Source: Siphonodentalium dalli (taxonomy: Eukaryota; Mollusca; Scaphopoda; Gadilida; Siphonodentaliidae). Taken from it: DNA of 64,000 bases. This document shows positions 13,268-23,745 of the stretch, in pieces. Position 1 is the stretch's first letter; the number at the start of each line of letters is the position of its first letter. The notes under the pieces are model-generated. The model searched no databases. It saw nothing but the letters and a program-made list of their open reading frames with translations, and was not told where the DNA came from. Made by a program: the position numbers and the translations under genes. The stretch lies in NCBI GenBank assembly GCA_032622095.1, contig CP136066.1, positions 189,834,816-189,898,815 of the forward strand, in the 5' to 3' direction.

Positions 13268-13737
13268 ATATATGTGACCCGCCATATCAAATCCAGTCGT
13301 AAGTCGGTATTTTTTTACCCTGTGCCAATGCATTCTCTTATATATGCGAGTCGACCATATGTCGCCTCGCATATATAAGAGAATGCATTGGCCTAACAAT
13401 TTTTTATCATTTTTTAAAAATAAATGTTTCTTACAATTTTTAGGAAATAAAATAAAAAACATCCATTACCCAGCAGGGAGCCCCACACATATATAGAAGC
13501 ATATAGAAGAGTGTCGTCTGCTCATGTTTGTCTGGGGCTCTGTACGGGTGAAATTATAAAATTGTTAAAGAATACAAGAAAAATTTATTAAAATTGTAAA
13601 AAATTGTTAGGCCAATGCATTCTCTTATATATGCGAGGCGACCTATGGTCGACTCGCATCTATAAGAGAATTCATTGGCACAGGGTAAAAAAAATCCCGA
13701 CTTCCGACTGGATTTGATATGGCGGGTCACATATATA
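13268..13737. mobile_element. MITE with GTGACCCGCC ends and two hairpin modules
   Basis: Inverted ends begin ATATGTGACCCGCCATATCA and extend about 120 bp on each side. They contain CCCTGTGCCAATGCATTCTC and a complete hairpin module. The centre (about 13400-13610) is AT-rich. It carries no protein. Confidence 0.85.
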
Positions 13738-13898
13738 GTAATTATGAGGGTGTGTGTGTGCAAACATTCCATTAATATCAAACCATTGGTATTTTTAATA
13801 ATACATTTCCATGACAAACTACGTACATCAATGTGCATATAATATAGGTTAATCTGTCTAGAAGATAAACGAAAACGTTAGTGTTTATTATACAACAA

Positions 13899-14451
13899 TG
13901 TAGAGTAATGATCCATGATACATACTAAACATATCTATCTCAACCGATGGGGGGGGGGAGACAGGAATATACTATGTAGAGTAACGATCCCTGATACATA
14001 CTAAACATAGCTATCTTAACCGATGGGGGGAGACTGGAATATAATCGAACTATAAGTGACCCCAACCAAATTGCCAAGGTCATACTCGGAGAGGCCGCGA
14101 CCTATGAGTTATGCAATACTAGCCACAAAGGAAAGAAGTTCTTATGTAATAATTCCCAGTTCACCCATGGGTCAGTACAGACAAAGAGATGCACTAATGA
14201 CGGCTACCAGTCATTAGCGATATATAACCAGACATTAATCTACTCTTCAATTAGTTTCGGACTTCAGACTAATTGGCAGGCATCAACATCAGGCCGCTAA
14301 TTAATAAGCGACGCTTTCGGTCGTTCTATGACATCTATGATTGATTCACAATTATGTATCATTTACCATCACAAGCTGTTGACTATATATACATTGATAT
14401 TAGATGTGAATAAACGATATACAAGAACTGAGTCCTGACTTCATTCTTCCA
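13899..14451 (+). repeat. 5' LTR, 553 bp
   Basis: Starts TGTAGAGTAATGATCC and ends CATTCTTCCA. U3 opens with a duplicated segment of about 73 bp (13899-13971 and 13975-14045). A TATATATA run at 14384-14391 and AATAAA at 14409-14414 are candidate promoter and poly(A) signals. It differs from the 3' LTR only by 10 rather than 7 G in one run and by one missing A. Confidence 0.95.
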
Positions 14452-14539
14452 CATAGATGAAATGATGCCGTTAGCAGTTCTGCGTCTCACTACTACACAA
14501 CTTGAAGTCTCGGCCACTAAACGATCAAAACCAAAGAAG

Positions 14540-14775
14540 AATACAGAAGATTGCTGCCAAAACAAAGAAAAATACAGAAGATAGCAGCCAACCCAAAAAG
14601 AAAAAACTTTATAAAATTGCTACAGAAGATTGCTGCCATAACAAAGAAAAATACAGAAGATAGCAGCCAAACCAAAGAGAAAAAACTTTATAAAATTGCT
14701 ACAGAACATTGCTGCCAAAACAAAGAAAATACAGAAGATAGCAGCAAAAATAAAGACAACTTTATAAATTGCTTA
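14540..14775 (+). repeat. Leader tandem repeat, 79-bp unit
   Basis: About 2.8 copies of a 79-bp, adenine-rich unit starting TTGCTGCC at 14551, 14630 and 14709, between the 5' LTR and gag. An open frame through it (14551-14892) encodes Lys/Gln/Asn-rich repeats and is probably not a protein. The sequence just inside the LTR, CATAGATGAAATGATGCC, does not start with TGG, so no standard tRNA primer site was recognised. Confidence 0.8.
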
Positions 14776-15058
14776 CGAAGATCACAGCCAGAAGAAGATA
14801 ACATAGACGAAAAAGAGAAGAAAAGACGAAAGAATCAAAGACAAGAACAAATAGACAATTTGAACTCGACAGTTGTGATAGTTTATTCATAGGATTTGGT
14901 GAGTCAAACTTTTTCATTTTTGCCAGATGTGCGTTTTCACACCTTGTTAGAGGCGTGATTATTAACACCCAATTCCACCCTAAATTGTTTTCGCGTGGTA
15001 TGGCCCTTGTCCCCAAACAATTTTCAAACAAAACAGATAGCAGATTTAATTAACTTTC

Positions 15059-16265
15059 ATGGAACCACCGCCACCCGAATCCGTGGAATATTCTAATCAA
15101 GATAGTTTATTTAATCGAACTTTCAATATGGAACGAGAATGCCACCTACACGCGGCCAGTAATCCAAACATGCAAGACATAAATGTACCAAATCCATCCT
15201 TTCAAATTCCGAGCGCACAAGACACACAGAATACCCTCATATCTCAATTAACGCGAGAAATAGGTCAATTTAACATGACAATGCGTGAAACTTCTGCCGC
15301 CACCCATTCACTGGCCACAGTATCTGCCATTATAGGCATGAACGCAATGGTTACATCATTTGATGGCAAACCATCAGAATTTTCAAATTGGATGCACGAA
15401 ATTGAGAAATATTCCTCGACACTTGGGGCAGAGGACGAAACAATAATTAAAATAGCGGCCCAGACAAGTCGTTCATCTGTTTCCGAATTCGTGCAACGAT
15501 ACATCAATGACAATACGGTTAACGGCACACTAACGGTCACATGGCCTGATTTGAAAGCGCAGTTGCGATCCCGTTTCAGCGCGATAAGTGACGCACCACA
15601 GGCTCTGGCCATGTTGCGAACATTAAAACAAACACACCAGGAAACACTACCTATGTTTGCAGAGAGAATTCGATCACTCCCAAACACTGCCTTTATTAAT
15701 GAAATAAATACACAGGCGGTACAAACACAATTGGTAACATTTTTTTGCGGATGGAATACGCGATGACCATATCAAATATACCTTAATTAAAGATGACCCA
15801 ACGTCGCTCGACAGTGCCACAGAGATCGCAATGAAACAAATGAACATTAAACAGAGGTTCAAACTTCGCTATGGTGATAGAACATCGAGGTCAAATGAAC
15901 AACACCAAATACACGACTCCTTCCCACAACCCATGGAGGTTGACCATTTTAGGCGACGTCCCATACTATGGAGACCGCGCAATAATATATCTAATAGCTA
16001 TGCAACTAACAAACCAATGCACCGCGCAAATCATTAGCAAAAATCCCCATTCAGAATGCCATCCAATTTTCAGAATACTAACTTTAATAAACAAAGCAAT
16101 TACATCCGCCAGGATCGAGTAAACAATATAGACTACAACTCAAACCGGCCAAACTTCTCAAATAAAATGAAACGCCAGTTTTGCACACTATGTAAGATGA
16201 ACAACCACGATATACGAAATTGCCGAAGACGCATAGCCAATAACAAACATTATTTAAACATGTAA
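15059..16265 (+). pseudogene. gag: gag, broken by one frameshift and one in-frame stop
   Basis: The first frame (15059-15766) opens with ATG and runs 235 residues. A T7 run at 15740-15746 carries one base too many to stay in the frame that continues downstream. That frame is open except for a TAG at 16035-16037 and reaches a zinc knuckle C-X2-C-X4-H-X4-C at 16182-16223, the RNA-binding motif of Gag nucleocapsid, then stops at 16263-16265. Gag assembles the cytoplasmic particle that packages element RNA. The T7 indel could be a sequencing error, but the TAG is less easily explained that way. The near-identical LTRs mean any damage is recent. Confidence 0.8.
16253..16259 (+). promoter_or_regulatory. 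Candidate -1 ribosomal frameshift site, T TTA AAC
   Basis: This canonical X XXY YYZ heptamer is in the correct phase for the gag frame (codons TTA AAC) and lies one codon before the gag stop. Slipping back one base enters the frame that contains the ATG at 16268. A downstream stimulatory structure was not worked out. Confidence 0.7.
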
Positions 16266-16267
16266 GA

Positions 16268-16924
16268 ATGTCTTTGAAGAAGCCGCAAGGACATTCTAAA
16301 AATCATAATCATCATCATCATAATACATCACATCAGAGCGCGAGATATCAAACTAAAACCGTATTCAAAACACCGTCAAAACATATGACCATAAATAAAT
16401 GTCCACCTAATTACCAGAAGCTAAGTAGTTATGCAACTAAACCAGCGACTGGTACCCTAAACACCAGAGCAGCACGTGTTACTATAAAAGAACAGAGACA
16501 TCGTTCAGACCAGGCCAATAACTTGAAACCTAAAACATCTTATCATGCTGATACGAACACGAACAAACACGTGCATTCTCCAATTATAAATAGAAATTCC
16601 GCTGGTCACGTTAGAACAGATATGAATAAACGATTACATAAGATCGTTCCCAAACAAAAGGACATTCATAGTGAAGTAAACACTAAAACTCGAAACCAAC
16701 GACAAGCTAATCGAATTGCAACGGTTTACCAAAATAATAATAATAACGAGCCGAGTAAAAACTGTCAAAGTATAAATAACCAGTCTGAACAGATGCAATT
16801 GCATACATTACCTAAACTCAAATACCATGCAGAGATTGCACAAGGACTGCAACAACAATTATTAAAATTGGTAACCAACGCATTAGGGCATTACTTGACT
16901 CTGGGGCAAGTACAAGTTGCTTAA
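16268..16924 (+). CDS. Middle reading frame of the retrotransposon (gag-pol linker)
   Basis: This 218-codon frame starts with an ATG two bases after the gag stop and is one base behind the gag frame, so it could be reached by slippage at 16253-16259 or by re-initiation. Its product is polar and basic, rich in Asn, Gln, Lys and His (HNHHHHN near residue 15), with no domain I recognise. Its last 109 bases overlap the pol frame, which is again one base behind. It may be a nucleocapsid-like extension or a linker to protease. The composition bias means the real function is unknown. Confidence 0.6.
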   Translation: MSLKKPQGHSKNHNHHHHNTSHQSARYQTKTVFKTPSKHMTINKCPPNYQKLSSYATKPATGTLNTRAARVTIKEQRHRSDQANNLKPKTSYHADTNTNKHVHSPIINRNSAGHVRTDMNKRLHKIVPKQKDIHSEVNTKTRNQRQANRIATVYQNNNNNEPSKNCQSINNQSEQMQLHTLPKLKYHAEIAQGLQQQLLKLVTNALGHYLTLGQVQVA

Positions 16925-19900
16925 AATACGACGTATATCGATCCCTTCGAAATAAGCCCCCGTTAATAAAAGAAAAAATAATTCTGACCTCAGCAACAGG
17001 CCAAAATATGCAAGTATACGGCAGTATACATTTGCCCTTCAAAATTGGATCAATGTCATTAGTACATAAATTCTTTATATTACCCAACCTAGCAAGATCA
17101 GCGATATTTGGTCGCGATTTTTTAACAGACAAACATGTAAGACTCTATTTCGATTTGAATGCATTTAGAGTAGGCAACAAAACATTTCCCATGTTACAGG
17201 ATTTACATATAGCATCATTGCTACGTTCGCGGCAAGATATCAAATTACCACCCCATTCATGTGCATTGGTGAACACAAAAATAATTGGTACACCAGACAT
17301 GTATGAGACACCATATCTTGGAGTAAGTCACGCCGATATCGGCGTATTTAAGGATGAACCTAATGTGTCCATTATGGACGGGATAGTTTCTGCATCAAAA
17401 CGAGATATACCGGTCATGATCATGAATAATTCAGACTCGTATATGTCTATATTTAAAGGTAATATAGTTGCGAAAACACATGGCCTAAGTTCAGACCAGA
17501 TCTGTCAAACAAAGGCTAAAGTACTCACCACAAATAAAATGAATGATTCTCAAGAAGTATTTAGTATAGAAAATCAAACAAAAATATCTAAGGCTGGCCA
17601 GAAACCATTCAAATGGGACGATATATGTGCCCCCGACCACCACAAAATTGAACTACTTGAACTGGTCTCCCAATATCAAGATGTGTTTACAAACGACCCA
17701 AATAAGGTAGGATTTTGCGATAAAATAGTCATGCGCGTGGATACCAAACCAGATGCAGAACCTATCTTTTGTCGTGCGTATCCTACTCCATTACATAGAC
17801 GCGAACACATGGAAAAAGCACTTCAAAAATTATTAGATGCTGGTATTATAAAGAAAACTACAAACGCGAGTTGGTCATTCCCTGCCTTATTGATCCGTAA
17901 GGGAATCGTAGATCCTAATGGAAATCAAAATTATAGACTATGTATAGACCTGAGAAAGTTAAATAAAATCACCGTCCCATTACGATGGTACCTCCCCTCT
18001 TTTACCGAAGTTTCCAGCCGCCTCCAAAAATCCAAAGTTTTTTCCACAATCGACATTAGCCAAGCTTATCATGTTATCGGTGTTCTCAAAGAACATCAAG
18101 AAAAGTTAACTATGAACACAGATTTCGGATTGTTTTCTTTTACAAGGGCCCCATTTGGCTATTGCAACTCGAGCGCGACGTTTTTGACATTAATCGATAA
18201 AGCATTGGAAGGGTTAAGTTTTGTTGACAGCTTCGTCGACGATTTAATTTGTCACAGCGAAACGGAGGCCCTCCATAAACAGCACCTCAAAATAGTATTC
18301 GAACGACTCAGAGAGTATGGATTAGTAGCACGATTAACAAAGTCCCAATTTTATATGAAAGAAGTAAAATTTTTAGGGCATATCATATCACAAAATGGAA
18401 CCCGCCCAGATCCCGCCAAAGTTAAAGCCATACAAGATGTGCCAGCCCCAACATCAGTGAAAGAAGTCCGTAGAGTATTAGAGATTTTTAATTTTTATCG
18501 GAACTATTGTAAAGATTTCTCCGACACTGCTGCATCATTAATTAAATTAACTGCTCGTTACGCAAAATTTGCATGGTCCGAAGAATGTCAAAATGCTTTT
18601 GATACACTAAAACAAAATTTGCTTAAAGTACCTACTCTGGCCTACCCTGATAGGAACAGGAAAATGATCTTATATTGCGATGCATCAATGCATTCAGTGG
18701 GGGGATCATTAGTCCAGCCATACCCAGAAAACAAATTAGAAACGGATATCAAAACCCCGGAATTTCCAATTTGCTTTGTTAGCAAAAAGTTGAATCACTC
18801 TCAACGAAATTACAGTACTACAGAGCGCGAAGCACTCGCCATATATGTATGTCTAAAGAAACTCAATTTCTATCTAGAAGGATCGGACGTAGAAATACGA
18901 ACAGATCATTTACCCCTAGTTTCTATGTTTCAAAATACTCAGATGGCTAATAAACGTATTCAAAAATGGTTTATTGAAATTTCCGCATACAATCCAAAAC
19001 TTACTTATATACAAGGGTCTGAAAATATCGCCGCTGACTTTTGTTCCCGGGTGGACCCGACAAACCAACAGAGTATGTCAGAGTGTTCAATGGAGAGCGA
19101 AGAGAAAACGCCATATGACATAGCGATCAATGACGGATCACTAAACATATTAGATTCACAGAAAATAAAAAATTACGTCAAGACAATAGGTAAACAAAAA
19201 GCGCATACGTTGCCCGATACTATATTAATTTCCGAAAATGAACAACTAAATGTACCTACCAATATCGAAGAAATGCAAAAAGACGACCATATTATATCAG
19301 ACATAATTCGAAAATTAAAATCCGATAAACCACCCGAAAAGATAACAAAGCAATATATATTGAAAGACGGAATTCTATACTATATGTCTGTATTTAATGA
19401 GCAAGCATCAGAACGCATTTATGTCCCGGAAAAGCTGACTAAGCAGATAATTTCTGAATATCATATTGTCGATCATTATGGATCCCAACGAATGTACCAT
19501 ACCATACGTTTGCGATATTATTGGCCACGAATGTTCCCAATGATAGTCAGTTTCGCCAACAATTGCCACATTTGTAAACAAAGAAATCAAAACACTGCCC
19601 GTATTCCAAATCAAATGACGGATATACCGAGCCGACCAGGGGAAATGATCGCGATAGATTTAATGGGAAAATTTAACCCACCCACAGCCAGCGGCAATTC
19701 CTACATTCTAACGGTCATAGATTTATTCAGTTTACACAAAATGGCATATGCGCTTCCCACAAAACATGCCGAAGTGGTCGCTGAAAGACTTATGACTCAG
19801 TATTTCACCATATTTGGTTATCCAGCCTGTCTGGTCTCAGATAATGGCAGTGACGTATGCAGTGAGGTATTCAAAATAATATCTAACTACTATGTTATTC

Positions 19901-20985
19901 AGCATCGCAAGACCTCGTTCTATGCACCGTTCAGCAACGGGTCAAGTGAACGATCTCATCGCGACTACAATGGAATATTAGCCAAATTAACTGAAGGAAA
20001 TCCAACATCATGGGACCTATTTCTCAATTTCGCATCAGAAGCCATGAATTTTCATGTCTCAGCAACGACTCAATTTTCTCCATATTTTTTAACTTTCTGC
20101 AGACACCCCCAAATAAATATTGACAAGATACTGACACCGCGACAGAAATACACGGGTGAATGCCTCATTCAACAGTTACTAGAGAAGCAGCACTTCGCAT
20201 TTCAATTAGTTAAACAAAATATGAAACAAGTCAAGACGAAACGAAACGAAAACAGTAAAGGTAAAATACCGGAATTTCCCATAGGTTCCCAGGTCTATGT
20301 TAAGAATCACAGACAAACCCATAAACTAGGTATGAAATATGATCCATTTTGGGTGATACTTAAACAAACAGGACCAGTTTCGTATGTAATTCGTAATCAA
20401 ATTACAGGCAGTTTATCTAAAAGTCATGCCAAACATTTAAAATTAGCGACGACTAAATGGCATACACCACAATTACAGGAGAACCAGAAAGTTCGGAAAA
20501 GCAGATTTGTATTCCCACATAAGTCATCAACACAAAGCTCCGATGCTGACATATCGAGTAATAGCAACAATTCGGACACCGAAAATGAGAACCACGATAC
20601 AGCCCCTTTAACACAGTTAATACGACAAAACCGCGTCATCCGGGACGGATCGGATTCAAATGAACCAGTGCCCCTACCAGAGATGGCACATAAGTTGATA
20701 GCATCAAAGCGCGAACATGAAAAACAATCATTTTCATCAACCGAACCATATAACCCTTATGATATGCTAACGCAAAACGATGAAGCAAAAATGTACAATG
20801 CGAGTTCATCAACCGAGCCATACAATCCGTATGACATGTCAACCCAACAATTAGTACAACAAAACAAGCGTAAAAGCAAGTCCAGTTGCGATACATATAA
20901 CATGTCAACCGAAAATTATGATCCTTTCGATATAACCACTCAAACCGACAAAAATAGCACAGACGAACAGAGCATGTCGATATAG
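16816..20985 (+). CDS. pol: Pol polyprotein: protease, reverse transcriptase, RNase H, integrase
   Basis: The frame is open from 16816, but its first ATG is at 17008, after the protease active site D-S-G-A at 16897-16908, so it is probably made by frameshifting. Numbered from that ATG: RT has a catalytic FVDD at 409-412 after the LCIDLRKLN and STIDISQAY blocks; RNase H has D558 and the TDHLPL block. Integrase has a zinc-binding H819...C853-X2-C856 and a D884-D945-E981 triad with 35 residues between the last two, as usual for DD35E integrases. The tail (from about 1150) is Ser/Asn/Asp-rich with a repeated STEPYNPYDM motif. No chromodomain is seen. All key residues are present and no stop breaks the frame, so this part looks functional. 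Confidence 0.95.
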   Translation, partial: TQIPCRDCTRTATTIIKIGNQRIRALLDSGASTSCLKYDVYRSLRNKPPLIKEKIILTSATGQNMQVYGSIHLPFKIGSMSLVHKFFILPNLARSAIFGRDFLTDKHVRLYFDLNAFRVGNKTFPMLQDLHIASLLRSRQDIKLPPHSCALVNTKIIGTPDMYETPYLGVSHADIGVFKDEPNVSIMDGIVSASKRDIPVMIMNNSDSYMSIFKGNIVAKTHGLSSDQICQTKAKVLTTNKMNDSQEVFSIENQTKISKAGQKPFKWDDICAPDHHKIELLELVSQYQDVFTNDPNKVGFCDKIVMRVDTKPDAEPIFCRAYPTPLHRREHMEKALQKLLDAGIIKKTTNASWSFPALLIRKGIVDPNGNQNYRLCIDLRKLNKITVPLRWYLPSFTEVSSRLQKSKVFSTIDISQAYHVIGVLKEHQEKLTMNTDFGLFSFTRAPFGYCNSSATFLTLIDKALEGLSFVDSFVDDLICHSETEALHKQHLKIVFERLREYGLVARLTKSQFYMKEVKFLGHIISQNGTRPDPAKVKAIQDVPAPTSVKEVRRVLEIFNFYRNYCKDFSDTAASLIKLTARYAKFAWSEECQNAFDTLKQNLLKVPTLAYPDRNRKMILYCDASMHSVGGSLVQPYPENKLETDIKTPEFPICFVSKKLNHSQRNYSTTEREALAIYVCLKKLNFYLEGSDVEIRTDHLPLVSMFQNTQMANKRIQKWFIEISAYNPKLTYIQGSENIAADFCSRVDPTNQQSMSECSMESEEKTPYDIAINDGSLNILDSQKIKNYVKTIGKQKAHTLPDTILISENEQLNVPTNIEEMQKDDHIISDIIRKLKSDKPPEKITKQYILKDGILYYMSVFNEQASERIYVPEKLTKQIISEYHIVDHYGSQRMYHTIRLRYYWPRMFPMIVSFANNCHICKQRNQNTARIPNQMTDIPSRPGEMIAIDLMGKFNPPTASGNSYILTVIDLFSLHKMAYALPTKHAEVVAERLMTQYFTIFGYPACLVSDNGSDVCSEVFKIISNYYVIQHRKTSFYAPFSNGSSERSHRDYNGILAKLTEGNPTSWDLFLNFASEAMNFHVSATTQFSPYFLTFCRHPQINIDKILTPRQKYTGECLIQQLLEKQHFAFQLVKQNMKQVKTKRNENSKGKIPEFPIGSQVYVKNHRQTHKLGMKYDPFWVILKQTGPVSYVIRNQITGSLSKSHAKHLKLATTKWHTPQLQENQKVRKSRFVFPHKSSTQSSDADISSNSNNSDTENENHDTAPLTQLIRQNRVIRDGSDSNEPVPLPEMAHKLIASKREHEKQSFSSTEPYNPYDMLTQNDEAKMYNASSSTEPYNPYDMSTQQLVQQNKRKSKSSCDTYNMSTENYDPFDITTQTDKNSTDEQSMSI

Positions 20986-23188
20986 GAAAATAAAATATGT
21001 AAACAACTACCATAATTAGATAACATACATAATCATAAAAGCAACTAACCTCATACACTCAACTCTATATCCAAAAGCACGAAACGAAAACAGCTCACAC
21101 ATGTATAAACTTTAACTGAATAAAACTCAACAACTAACTCCAGGAACAAACTGACAAAGTAAAAATTACCAATTTCTAACAAAGACGACCAGATCTATAC
21201 CGCGCGAAATGCAACGAATATTATTGGACAATCTCCACCTATCATAAATAAATAGAAGGGTGAAGGGAACTGCACAATGCATTCCGACCATCCTAACCGG
21301 CCTGCGGCCGGAAACTACACAACAAGAAAAACAAGCGAAACCAGGACTGCCAGACCATGTGCAGTGCATGTAACACGATATGGCAATCACACACGCACCA
21401 AGTGGGTGACATATTTCTTTTCACCAACCCGCCCAGATGCACAAAATCGAGGCTTAATTAATCAAAGAAACCGATCTGAACTATACAAAGTGGGTTGGCC
21501 AATAATACAGAAATTTAACGCCATGTACCCGTATATATCACGCACATGGCCCCCTCACAGCAAGGCAATATTTCATCTCCAGCAAGTTATCACCTGGCGG
21601 CCAACACGCTTTATTATCGCATCAATCAACAATTCGGGAGACGCGAATAACTTCGACCTCTTCAAATTTCAGGCGAATTGCATGCATTAATTTAAATGCT
21701 AAATCAAAGCAAGAAACATGAAGCATTTCCACTCATACAAGTTAGATGCCAAGTTCATAATTTGTCAGACAGTTTTGCCTCATTAGCACTCAGATAATAG
21801 CATGTGTCACGACGGACACATATACTAATTAAATTATTCACGCCCCATCTTCGGAATAATTATCACAGACACCGAATAAACAATTACGTCATAATGAATC
21901 GTGTTAATCACCACAACGGTAATCATACACATAATCACGCGTAGTTACCACCCTGTGTTCAATCCAATGCAATAGCGACGATTCATAGCTAAAATTATCG
22001 CTGGTCCGGCCGGGTAGAATGTAGACCATTAAATTGATCCCGTACAGAAGTGCAGTCAAAGTCTGATCAACTTTGATTCCACATAGATCAAATGAACTAG
22101 TATAGAGGCCAGGAAACGCATCTCAACACATACGCGTAACTACTCTTCATATAAACATATCATGATTCATTATACTCCCAAAGATAGCTTTACCGGTTCA
22201 AGTTATCCAAATAATCACAATTATATACCGCTTGTAAAATATCTTAATCTCAAGTGTCAAAATCGCCCCACGCTACATCGACAAATACAATTGTCACATG
22301 GCGGGGTATGACAATAACATAGGCTGAAATGAGGGCCTACATTAAGGGACAAGCGCATATATCTCAGTATATAACTTTAATTGTGATGTAGCAATGCCAA
22401 GCATCAATGATGACCGAATCAATCGATATTTTTACCGTACGCGCGCGATGTAAAACTTCAAACCCAAGTACCCAGTTGATATCGTACTCCGGTATAAATC
22501 ATACGACATTATGTGAAAACAAATTTATTTCTATCTCAACCACAAATAAATATCACATGAATGCAAATGGCAGCCCATGTTTGAAGCAATCGCACAAATC
22601 CCAATATTTGTATATACAAAGCACGACTAACAACAGAGCCTACACCCCTCCCTCAATATTTAAACCAATTGAGTCCCACCCGAATCATTTTAATGATGTA
22701 ACAGTTCTCCCGATTTTTTTTATTATCATGATAATTTTAATCATTATTATCCAACCCCATTTCCAAGTCATTACAACCGAATGCCTCCCAAAATACAAGC
22801 TTTGCAAACGCACATCTTATCGCAATAATGAAACAGTTTGTCCACAAGCCAGGAGCCGGAAGTGGACATTAGCGCTCGCCAATCGAGCACATCCATGAAC
22901 TCTTGAACGAAGTATCGTTCACCCACTGATTGTTCAACATAATTATTATTGCATTACATGTATTCTAATGTCATTTATATTGATACCCTTTATATTATCA
23001 CACTTATGTTACCTCATCATGCCAACCCTCTTCATAATGCATATGGCTTCAACATGTACATAGATATATATATTCAATTTATACAATTTTTGCTGATGAC
23101 CACACATCGTAACTTATATGCATACCGAAGTATCCAACCCTTAAATTTTAACACCAGTAGTCAAAATCTGAAAATAAGGGGGACCTTA
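20986..23188 (+). other. Unexplained 2.2-kb 3' region of the retrotransposon, with two medium ORFs and a purine tract
   Basis: Between the pol stop and the 3' LTR lie open frames at 21277-21690 (137 codons, basic, no known domain) and 22407-22898 (163 codons). The second has a strongly hydrophobic stretch of about 17 residues rich in Ile and Phe, followed by three cysteines, so a membrane protein is possible but there is no signal peptide or fusion motif to call it an envelope. AAAATAAGGGGGA at 23171-23183 is the likely plus-strand priming purine tract. Confidence 0.5.
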
Positions 23189-23739
23189 TGTAGAGTAATG
23201 ATCCATGATACATACTAAACATATCTATCTCAACCGATGGGGGGGAGACAGGAATATACTATGTAGAGTAACGATCCCTGATACATACTAAACATAGCTA
23301 TCTTAACCGATGGGGGGAGACTGGAATATAATCGAACTATAAGTGACCCCAACCAAATTGCCAAGGTCATACTCGGAGAGGCCGCGACCTATGAGTTATG
23401 CAATACTAGCCACAAAGGAAAGAAGTTCTTATGTAATAATTCCCAGTTCACCCATGGGTCAGTACAGACAAAGAGATGCACTAATGACGGCTACCAGTCA
23501 TTAGCGATATATAAACCAGACATTAATCTACTCTTCAATTAGTTTCGGACTTCAGACTAATTGGCAGGCATCAACATCAGGCCGCTAATTAATAAGCGAC
23601 GCTTTCGGTCGTTCTATGACATCTATGATTGATTCACAATTATGTATCATTTACCATCACAAGCTGTTGACTATATATACATTGATATTAGATGTGAATA
23701 AACGATATACAAGAACTGAGTCCTGACTTCATTCTTCCA
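23189..23739 (+). repeat. 3' LTR, 551 bp
   Basis: Matches the 5' LTR along its whole length; the only differences seen are a G-run of 7 instead of 10 and one extra A in GATATATAAACC. Poly(A) signal AATAAA is kept. Confidence 0.95.
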
Positions 23740-23745
23740 CAACAA

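Larger units (their letters stand above)
13893..23745 (+). mobile_element. Complete Ty3/gypsy-type LTR retrotransposon with CAACAA target duplication
   Basis: LTRs at 13899-14451 and 23189-23739 begin TG and end CA, and the 6-base direct repeat CAACAA (13893-13898, 23740-23745) flanks them. Inside, in order, are a leader, gag with two breaks, a middle frame, the pol frame with protease, RT, RNase H and integrase, and a 2.2-kb 3' region ending in a purine tract. RT-RNase H-integrase order is that of Ty3/gypsy (Metaviridae). No chromodomain or certain envelope gene was recognised. It is inserted between the two host genes in the opposite orientation to both. Confidence 0.95.

Noticed and set aside
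14551-14892. A 113-codon lysine-rich frame before gag
   Set aside because: It is produced by the 79-bp leader repeats and lies in the untranslated leader.
20636-21058. A 140-codon minus frame at the end of pol
   Set aside because: It overlaps the intact pol tail and has no own signals; a shadow frame.
22407-22898. An envelope gene in the LTR retrotransposon
   Set aside because: There is one hydrophobic stretch only, with no signal peptide, cleavage site or fusion motif; left as an unknown ORF.
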